Assembly (NCBI GenBank): GCA_037179515.1
Contig: JAXCGZ010001905.1
Span: forward strand, 67,501 to 80,000
Source of the DNA: Halocaridina rubra
Lineage: Eukaryota > Arthropoda > Malacostraca > Decapoda > Atyidae
Length of the DNA: 12,500 bases
Direction of reading: 5' to 3'
The position numbers and the translations under genes are program-made. This document shows positions 1 to 12,500 of the stretch, piece after piece; positions within the stretch are counted from its first letter, which is position 1; the number at the start of each line of letters is the position of its first letter. Below the pieces are notes generated by a model, which was not told where the DNA came from, did not search any database, and was given only the letters and a program-made list of their open reading frames with translations.

Positions 1-5353
<5,353 letters not shown>

Positions 5354-5366
5354 AGACTTTAAGTTA

Positions 5367-5372
5367 AATAAA
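5367..5372 (+). promoter_or_regulatory. Candidate poly(A) signals of the GPAT gene
   Basis: AATAAA lies only 14 nt after the stop codon. Further AATAAA hexamers occur at 5490-5495 and 5661-5666 and would give 3' UTRs of more usual length. The sequence alone cannot say which is used, and in such AT-rich DNA the hexamer also arises by chance. Confidence 0.4.
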
Positions 5373-5990
5373 GTTCACAGCGTTTCAGTGAAAATAGAGA
5401 AATGGAACTTCGAAAAAAAAAATTAATTTCGTTATTTTATGTGTATGCAGAAATATTTTACTTTATTACAGAACAAAAGAAAAATTGGGAATAAATCATT
5501 TTCCCCGCATATAAAGTCACTTCAATTAAACTTAAGACTTCCAAGTGTATCTTTGGTAAATCTTGGCAATTTTACTTAGTTCATTGATTATAGAATAAGA
5601 TTCATTTTCGGTTTCCTGAAGAATAATGATCTGTTTACGAATAATGTTTACATAAGATAGAATAAAATAGTAAATAAATATATGTAAACTCGCAGTTTAG
5701 AGGAAAGCATTGCAGGACAGTATTTATTTTCAGATATAAAGTCTTCATCTTAGCATCAATGAATCCTATTAAGATTCAGTTCTAGTAGACGCGCATTCAA
5801 TGGAATAATAATCGAATTGCTAACTTTTATGTAGAGCTACAGCACAAATTATAGATTAGAATTTGAAACAGAGTCAAAATATCTTGATATGATAGTGCAA
5901 GAAGCCTGTGTCTGTGTGGCAACCCCCCCCACATTCAGACGGGGACTAACAGTGGCAATTAAAACGGTAATGAAGAGGACGTGAGAGGAA
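5373..5990. other. Intergenic / 3' UTR sequence, nothing recognised
   Basis: AT-rich sequence after the acyltransferase stop. Part may be 3' UTR, depending on the poly(A) site used. The only local oddity is a run of eight C at about 5923-5930. No coding or RNA signal seen. Confidence 0.6.
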
Positions 5991-6134
5991 ATGTATCAAT
6001 CAGATACCTTTAGTGGATTATCAGTCTTTCTCAGTATCTATTGTCTGCATTCCATAACGAGACAGATAGGTGAAGGATTAAAGCTCTTAAAGGCTATCAG
6101 TGCAAGTACTTGGAGTACAGTATATTTTAAAGAG
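5991..6134 (+). repeat. Duplicated 144-bp segment, copy 1
   Basis: Unique-looking sequence beginning ATGTATCAATCAGATACC and ending TATATTTTAAAGAG. It is identical base for base, by eye, to 6530-6673, an offset of 539 bp. Each copy leads directly into a (GAA)n tract. The open frame starting at its ATG runs only into poly-Glu and poly-Lys and is not a credible gene. Confidence 0.95.
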
Positions 6135-6529
6135 GAGGAGGAGGAAGAAGAAGAAGAAGAAGAAGAAGAAGAAGAAGAAGAAGAAGAAGAAGAAGAAGAA
6201 GAAGAAGAAGAAGAAGAAGAAGAAGAAGAAGAAGAAGAAGAAGAAGAAGAAGACAATGAAGAAGAAGAAAGAAAGAAAGAAAGAAGAAAGAAGAAGAAAA
6301 GAAAGAAACAAATGAAAGAAGAAGAAGAAGAAGAAGAAGAGAAGAAGAAGAAGAAGAAGAAGAAGAGAAGAGAAGAAGAAGAAGAAGAAGAGAAGAAGAA
6401 GAAGAAGAAGAAGAAGAAGAAGAAGAAGAAGAAGAAGAAGAAGAAGAAGAAGAAGAAGAAGAAGAAGAAGAAGAAGAAGAAGAAGAAGAAGAAGAAGAAG
6501 AAGAAGAAGAAGAAGAAGAAGAAGAAGGA
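6135..6529. repeat. (GAA)n tract 1, interrupted
   Basis: Almost pure purine on the + strand: GAG/GAA at the start, long (GAA)n, one GACAATGA break at 6252-6259, then a degraded GAAA/GAA section (about 6266-6370) and pure (GAA)n to the next unique segment. Poly-Glu, Lys, Phe and Ser frames on both strands are artefacts. Homopurine mirror repeats of this kind can form triplex DNA (known for GAA/TTC). Confidence 0.95.
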
Positions 6530-6673
6530 ATGTATCAATCAGATACCTTTAGTGGATTATCAGTCTTTCTCAGTATCTATTGTCTGCATTCCATAACGAG
6601 ACAGATAGGTGAAGGATTAAAGCTCTTAAAGGCTATCAGTGCAAGTACTTGGAGTACAGTATATTTTAAAGAG
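6530..6673 (+). repeat. Duplicated 144-bp segment, copy 2
   Basis: Identical to 5991-6134. The left boundary is GAAGAAGGA, so it follows the end of GAA tract 1; the right boundary passes into GAA tract 2 after AAAGAG. The arrangement is segment-GAA-segment-GAA, that is, two units of a tandem duplication with unequal GAA lengths. Confidence 0.95.
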
Positions 6674-7078
6674 AAGGAGGAAGAAGAAGAAGAAGAAGAA
6701 GAAGAAGAAGAAGAAGAAGAAGAAGAAGAAGAAGAAGAAGAAGAAGAAGAAGAAGAAGAAGAAGAAGAAGAAGACAATGAAGAAGAAGAAGAAGAAGAAG
6801 AAGAAGAAGAAGAAGAAGAAGAAGAAGAAGAAGAAGAAGAAGAAGAAGAAGAAGAAGAAGAAGAAGAAGAAGAAGAAGAAGAAGAAGAAGAAGACAATGA
6901 AGAAGAAGAAGAAGAAGAAGGAGAAGAAGAAGAAGAAGAAGAAGAAGAAGAAGAAGAAGAAGAAGAAGAAGAAGAAGAAGAAGAAGAAGAAGAAGAAGAA
7001 GAAGAAGAAGAAGAAGAAGAAGAAGAAGAAGAAGAAGAAGAAGAAGAAGAAGAAGAAGAAGAAGAAGAAGAAGAAGAG
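6674..7078. repeat. (GAA)n tract 2 with a 120-bp higher-order period
   Basis: Cleaner than tract 1. GACAATGA breaks occur at 6773-6780 and 6893-6900, exactly 120 bp apart, and one GGA variant lies near 6920. The same break occurs once in tract 1, so it is a marker of internal duplication. Confidence 0.95.
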
Positions 7079-7691
7079 TATATGTAACTATGATTTCTTA
7101 GTTTCTTATCTTCTCATTGATAATCTTTTCATCTCAAGTAGGATCATTGTTTTTCGAAAATCATCTCCATACTGCATTATCACCTCCATGGTCTATCATA
7201 TCAATAAGGTCCTGTAGATTATTTCATATTACATATTTTTCTTCTTTCTTTTTTGTCACCCTTTACTTCATAAAATATTAATTCGTAATTTTTTGATAAT
7301 GATAAGGGGTAGACACTGACAAATGAGTGATGCATAGGCTTCTCCATGACGTGCACAATGCAGACACATATTGCTACATACTCAAAGAAAATTTGCCAAT
7401 AAAGTCCTGCATTGCTCTCAAAAGTTGGATAAAATTTATGTTGGAAAAAGATGGGATTTCTTCCTCTTGCTTAAAGCCAAAAGCTCTGAAGGAGGCAACA
7501 TTTTAATACCGATAATGTCTGTTCATTGCACATGAGAGTGGAATCCTACTCGTACAAGGGATGCAATAAAGTAAAAGTTAGAGAGAATTTGAGAAAGAGA
7601 ATTGTTTTCATGCTCATTAACACTTCTTACCATTACCTCATTGCATTAAACGTGTAGTTACTTTTTGGTTTTGAAGTTTACATACAGTCAG
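7079..7691. other. Intergenic sequence, nothing recognised
   Basis: Single-copy AT-rich sequence between the (GAA)n block and the palindromic element. I find no convincing exon, RNA gene or repeat in it. Confidence 0.55.
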
Positions 7692-7694
7692 TTA

Positions 7695-7909
7695 AGGGCG
7701 GTTTACACGGTCAAACGGTTTGTCGAACGCGGTTCGACAGACAAGTGTTTGAAGTAATGTTCGAACGTGTGAACGGGGTATTTGGTTGTCGAACGCGTTC
7801 GACAAACGTGTTCGACAACCAAATACCCCGTTCACACGTTCGAACATCACTTCAAACACTTGTCTGTCGAACAGCGTTCGACGAACCGTTTGACCATGTA
7901 AACCGCCCT
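7695..7909. mobile_element. 215-bp foldback MITE (near-perfect palindrome), TTA target duplication
   Basis: The whole element is one inverted repeat centred on 7802: two 107-bp arms with about five mismatches and no net indel, starting AGGGCGGTTTACA and ending with its complement. Direct TTA flanks lie at 7692-7694 and 7910-7912. GTCGAAC/GTTCGAC heptamers recur near both ends and at the centre (7722, 7732, 7788, 7797, 7810, 7866, 7876). It has no coding capacity; the frame across it is a by-product of the palindrome. The TTA duplication again fits PIF/Harbinger-type transposition. Its terminal sequence is unlike that of the element in the GPAT intron. Confidence 0.8.
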
Positions 7910-7912
7910 TTA

Positions 7913-8463
<551 letters not shown>

Positions 8464-8487
8464 CTCCTGATCGGTTCCATTTTATAC

Positions 8488-9659
8488 TTAGTGATACATA
8501 TCATACCTGTCCTTAAAACTATGGATTGAGAGAGCATTAACTACCTCCTCGCTTAGCCAATTCCAATTATCAACTACTCTTACACTGAAAAAGTATTTCC
8601 TTACATCCTGCAAACAAGTTTTCTTACGAAGCTTCAAACTATGACCTCTAGTTCTAGAGCCAGCCATATCAAAATATCGATCCCTATCCACTCTATCATA
8701 ACCATGAAGGAATTTAAAGACTCTCACCATATCCCCCCTCACTCTTCTAGCTTCGAGTGATGGTAAGTCTAATTCCATCAGCTTCTCATCATAACTGAGA
8801 TTGCGTATTTCTGGCACCAGTTTCGTGGTATGTCTTTGAACTTTTTCAAGCTTAGCTATGTGCTTTTTTCAAGTGCGGATTCCAAAAGGGGGCTGCATAT
8901 TCGAGTTTTGACCTCACATAGGTTACATAAATATTTCTGAACATTTCCTTGTCCATGTGCCTGAAGGCTACCCTTACATTTGATAAGAATGCATATGCTG
9001 CCCTTACTATGCCATTTATATGTATTTCTGGAGACAAATCTGCCAGTATGTTTACTCCTAGATCTCTCTCATTTTCTGTCTCTTGAAGTTGTACTCCAGC
9101 CACCGAGTAGTCAAGCTTGGGCCTTCTTGCACTTGTACCCATTCTCATTACCTTACATTTTGAAGTATTGAATTTGATTAGCCACTTTTCTGACCACTCA
9201 TGCAGATTATTTAGATCCTCCTGAAGTTCTCTACCATTGTTCTCGTTTTTTACTTTCTTCACAATCTTTGCATCATCTGCAAACATATTCATGAATGAAT
9301 TTACAGACTCTGGTAGGTCATTTACATATACAAGGAACAAAAGTGGCCCTAAAACTGAATCCTGTGGAACTCCACTACTAACTCTTCACCATTCAGACAC
9401 TGGGTGTCTTACTCTAACCCTCTGTTCCCTTCCTTCTAAGTAAGTTTTTATCCATTCCAAAACATTTCCACCTATTCTAGCCATTGATTGCAGCTTCCTA
9501 ATAAGTCTCCCATGTGGAACAGTGTCAAACGCTTTCTGGAAGTCTAGGAATATGCAATCGGCCCAGCCCTCTCTTTCCTGTAAGATTTGGCTTACCTCAT
9601 CATAAAATTCTAATAAGTTTGTTACTGTTGATCTACCTTCTCTGAAGCCATGTTGCCTC

Positions 9660-9663
<4 letters not shown>
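8488..9663 (-). pseudogene. Reverse transcriptase + C-terminal region, decayed (copy 1)
   Basis: Known role of intact relatives: reverse transcription of the element's RNA at a nicked target. The readable - strand protein begins RQHGFREGRSTVTNLLEF and contains motif A (FLDFQKAFDTVPH, about 9520-9555), motif B (GVPQDS, about 9355-9375) and motif C (FADD, 9272-9283). It continues through DLSPEIHIN and KLEYAAPFWNPHLKK to the stop at 8488-8490. Damage seen: an in-frame TGA at 9386-9388 just before motif B; Asp replacing the usual Gly in PQGS; and one extra T in the T6 run at 8864-8869 (copy 2 has T5), which shifts frame after NPHLKK. The 5' half of the RT and any endonuclease are missing. It is not functional. 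Confidence 0.9.

Positions 9664-9704
<41 letters not shown>
9664..9704. repeat. (TG)n microsatellite at the 5' break of retrotransposon copy 1
   Basis: Pure TG alternation that starts exactly where reverse transcriptase similarity ends. It is followed by TCTAAACACACACATA, a short CA run on the far side. Confidence 0.92.
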
Positions 9705-9705
<1 letters not shown>

Positions 9706-10297
9706 TAAACACACACATATTCATAAATCTGTCTGCGTGTATATGTGTTTGCGTCCGTCGATCCTCATCGTACTTTGTCTAAGCGTATGATTTCTCACGT
9801 TGAAAACGTTGATGGTAGAGAGGTGGATGTGTATAATCTCTTAACCTCTGCGAACTCAGTAATTTGTTATCTATGGAGAGGAAATGTTAAGCTTAACAGC
9901 TTATGCATCATCAACAAGTCATGAGATCAGGAATGGAATGTGCTTACAGAAGAAATGACATATGCACGGAAGAGGTTTGTATTTCTTTAATTAATTGATA
10001 CAAAAGTTGAATTATTTGAAGAGAAAATAATATTGTAAGCAGTAACGAAAAGAATTAGCTTAAAAACTGTTCTCATTTCATATTAAGAAAACAATGTATG
10101 GGCATGTGTGTAAATGTATGTGTGTGTGTGTGTGTGCATGTGTGTGTGTGTGCTAATACTGTGCTCGTGACGTGTTTGTGTGAGTTGTATTGTTCATCAG
10201 AAATATGTGAGTCGGTGTTTGTGTCAATATGTAAGTTGAATAGCGTTTTAGATAAATGTGTTCCTATGTGTGTACGCGTATATGTGTGTGTATGTGT
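9705..10297. other. Intergenic sequence with TG-rich stretches
   Basis: No gene recognised. From about 10096 to 10297 the + strand is rich in TGTG (for example 10119-10152 and 10279-10297), giving a Cys-Val open frame that is an artefact. The remainder is single copy and AT-rich. Confidence 0.6.
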
Positions 10298-10335
10298 GTG
10301 ATTACCTAATTGTGTTTACGGGAAAGAGCCCAAAG

Positions 10336-10340
<5 letters not shown>
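10298..10340 (-). mobile_element. 43-bp scrap of the same retrotransposon's 3' end
   Basis: One 14-mer unit (10298-10311) is followed by 29 bases identical to the 3' UTRs of the other two copies. It stops inside the 3' hairpin at AAAGCTCGT and runs into (GT)n. The left flank is TGTGTGTATGTGTGTG. It is the shortest of the three copies and has the same orientation. Confidence 0.85.
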
Positions 10341-10409
<69 letters not shown>

Positions 10410-10420
10410 CGCGTGTGTGT
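10339..10420. repeat. (GT)n with an internal (GC)6 run
   Basis: GT repeat from 10339 to 10400, alternating GC from 10401 to 10412, then GT again to 10420. It separates the 43-bp scrap from retrotransposon copy 2. All of it is alternating purine-pyrimidine, the sequence class known to favour Z-DNA. Confidence 0.92.
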
Positions 10421-11257
10421 GATTACCTAATTGTGATTACCTAATTGTGTTTACGGGAAAGAGCCCAAAGCTCGTATCTTCCCGTCTCCTGATCGGTTCC
10501 ATTTTTAGACTTAGTGATACTTATCATACCTGTCCTTAAAACTATGGATTGAGGTAGCATTAACTACCTCCTCGCTTAGCGAATTCCAATTATCAACTAC
10601 TCTTACACTGAAAAAGTATTTCCTTACATCCTGCAAACAAGTTTTCTTCCGAAGCTTCAAACTATGACCTCTAGTTCTAGAGCCAGCCATATCGAAATAT
10701 CGATCCCTATCCACTCTATCATAACCATGAAGGAATTTAAAGACTCTCACCATATCCCCCCTTACTCTTCTAGCTTCGAGTGATGGCAAGTCTAATTCCC
10801 TCAGCCTCTCATCATAACCGAGATTGCGTATTTCTGGCACCAGTTTTGTGGCATGTCTTTGAACTTTTTCAAGCTTAGCTATGTGCTTTTTCAAGTGCGG
10901 ATTCCAAAAGGGGGCTGCATATTCGAGTTTTGGCCTCACATAGGTTACATAAATATTTCTGAACATTTCCTTGTCCATGTGCCTGAAGGCTACCCTTACA
11001 TTTGATAAGAATGCATATGCTGCCCTTACTACGCCATTTATATGTATTTCTGGAGACAAATCTGCCAATATGTTTACTCCTAGATCTCTCTCATTTTCTG
11101 TCTCCTGAAGTTGTACTCCAGCCACCGAGTAGTCAAGCTTGGGCCTTCTTGCACTTGTACCCATTCTCATTACCTTACATTTTGAGGTATTGAATTTCAT
11201 TAGCCACTTTTCTGACCACTCATGCAGATTATTTAGATCCTCCTGAAGTTCTCTACC

Positions 11258-11263
<6 letters not shown>
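10419..11263 (-). mobile_element. Non-LTR retrotransposon fragment, copy 2 (strongly 5'-truncated)
   Basis: Same family and orientation as copy 1 and shorter at its 5' end. It starts at the element sequence encoding NGRELQEDL, just after RT motif C, directly against (GT)n at 11261. The 3' end has two 14-mer units (10419-10432 and 10433-10446) and the hairpin arms at 10453-10459 and 10479-10485. Left flank: (GT)n; right flank: (GT)n. Confidence 0.88.
10511..11262 (-). pseudogene. Retrotransposon C-terminal coding fragment, frame open (copy 2)
   Basis: The - strand frame is open from the truncation to TAA at 10511-10513, about 250 residues. It covers the thumb-like and C-terminal part after the RT active site: EWSEKWLMKFNTSKCKVM, DLSPEIHINGVV, KLEYAAPFWNPHLKKHIAK, RGDMVRVFKFLHGYDRV, TRGHSLKLRKKTC and FKDRYDKYH. 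The T5 run at the site of copy 1's frameshift is intact here. All catalytic RT motifs (A, B, C) are missing through 5' truncation, so it cannot be active even though it has no stop codons. The Met at 11198-11200 is internal (Ile in copy 1), not a real start. Confidence 0.9.
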
Positions 11264-11291
<28 letters not shown>

Positions 11292-11319
11292 TGTGTGTGT
11301 CTGTGCAGGTGTGTGTGTT
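11261..11319. repeat. (GT)n at the 5' break of retrotransposon copy 2
   Basis: GT repeat with a few CT/CA interruptions, beginning exactly where copy 2 departs from copy 1 (CTACCATTGT then GTGT instead of TCTC). It leads into the (GA)n tract. Confidence 0.9.
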
Positions 11320-11710
<391 letters not shown>

Positions 11711-11779
11711 GCTAACTAACCAACCAACTAACTTATAATTAACTAACTAACTAATTAACTAACTAACTAAGTAACTAAG

Positions 11780-11850
<71 letters not shown>

Positions 11851-11998
11851 TTAACTAACTAACTAACTAACTATGTAACTAGCTAACTAACTAATTAACT
11901 AACTTAATAACTAACTTACTAACTAACAAACTAACTAACTCACTAACTAATTAACTAACTTACTAACTAACTAACTAACTAATTAACTAACTAACTAG

Positions 11999-12084
<86 letters not shown>

Positions 12085-12119
12085 TACTAACTAACAAACA
12101 AACAAACAAACAAACAAAC

Positions 12120-12162
<43 letters not shown>

Positions 12163-12163
12163 T

Positions 12164-12254
<91 letters not shown>

Positions 12255-12268
12255 ATAAATAAATAAAT
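11711..12268. repeat. (AACT)n tetranucleotide array, ~550 bp, imperfect
   Basis: Long runs of CTAA/AACT with scattered variants (AATT, GTAA, AGCT, TTACT), an embedded (AAAC)n block at about 12094-12123, and a short (AAAT)n end at about 12254-12268. The left part is more degraded than the right, as expected if expansion is more recent on the right. Confidence 0.96.
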
Positions 12269-12310
12269 CTATCTATGTTGCATATATTTAAAATAATCAC
12301 AATTTCATAG

Positions 12311-12348
12311 TAGAATGGGTGGCTTAGTCAAGGAGCACACCCATTCTA
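12311..12348. repeat. Perfect 11-bp hairpin
   Basis: TAGAATGGGTG (12311-12321) pairs with CACCCATTCTA (12338-12348) across a 16-nt loop. The sequence up to the window end (12269-12500) is otherwise unassigned. It includes an A16 run at about 12470-12485 and the palindrome CCCCATGGGG close to the last base. Confidence 0.6.
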
Positions 12349-12500
12349 GGACTTTAGTTGGGCTTTTCTCAGTCCCCTCAATCCGCTCTATCTAGTCGTC
12401 TTGTAACACAGGCGGGTAAACTCAGAAGAAAATAGATATTTTTGTTTGAGTGTGATACCAGAAGGGGTAAAAAAAAAAAAAAAAACTGCCCCCATGGGGT

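Noticed and set aside
5991..7217. Poly-Glu, poly-Lys, poly-Ser and poly-Phe open frames
   Set aside because: Products of (GAA)n in different frames. The only non-repetitive part is the duplicated 144-bp segment, which has no recognisable domain.
10098..10301. 67-codon Cys-Val open frame
   Set aside because: Arises from TG-rich DNA; no non-repetitive protein signal.
8980..11193. + strand open frames inside the retrotransposon fragments (8980-9171, 9237-9443, 11002-11193)
   Set aside because: Complementary-strand shadows of reverse transcriptase coding sequence.
11711..12268. Telomeric repeat
   Set aside because: The arthropod telomere unit is the pentamer TTAGG/CCTAA; this array is a tetramer AACT/AGTT with a different period.
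11711..12268. CRISPR-like array or satellite with spacers
   Set aside because: No unique spacers of constant length; the eukaryotic context and 4-bp unit show a simple repeat.
12319..12440. tRNA gene or complete tRNA-derived SINE
   Set aside because: Only a weak A-box-like word; no convincing B box at the right distance and no cloverleaf.

Overview
The window looks like nuclear DNA of an arthropod, most probably a decapod crustacean. It holds a spliced gene with GT-AG introns, roughly a fifth of the bases are simple repeats ((AT)n, (GAA)n, (GA)n, (GT)n, (AACT)n), and it carries non-LTR retrotransposon fragments and small inverted-repeat DNA transposons. The decapod assignment is inference from overall character; no database was consulted.

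Left third (1-5353, + strand): the last five exons of a glycerol-3-phosphate acyltransferase of the GPAT3/GPAT4 type. Exons at 1-62, 1186-1301, 1758-1866, 4242-4429 and 5170-5353 join without any phase conflict into about 218 residues. They carry all four acyltransferase blocks and end in TGA at 5351-5353. The N-terminal part lies before the window. Intron 1 is filled by a ~520-bp (AT)n tract. Intron 3 contains a complete 1,735-bp transposon-like element (2302-4036) with 63-bp terminal inverted repeats, a TTA target duplication and an uninterrupted 328-bp (AT)n run inside it.

Middle (5354-8286): no gene recognised. It contains two (GAA)n tracts, each preceded by an identical 144-bp unique sequence (a tandem duplication), and a 215-bp almost perfect palindrome (7695-7909) flanked by TTA, which reads as a foldback MITE.

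Right part (8287-11263): three pieces of one non-LTR retrotransposon family, all with the coding sense on the - strand. Two are 5'-truncated fragments of reverse transcriptase plus C-terminal region (8397-9664 and 10419-11263), about 97% identical by eye. The third is a 43-bp scrap of the 3' end only (10298-10340). Each is bounded on both sides by TG/CA dinucleotide repeat, which suggests insertion into (TG)n arrays. This is the most interesting pattern in the window.

End (11264-12500): (GT)n, (GA)n and a long (AACT)n array, then about 230 bp of unassigned sequence with a hairpin and a poly(A) run. The only host gene visible is the acyltransferase; the other coding potential is decayed retrotransposon or microsatellite artefact.
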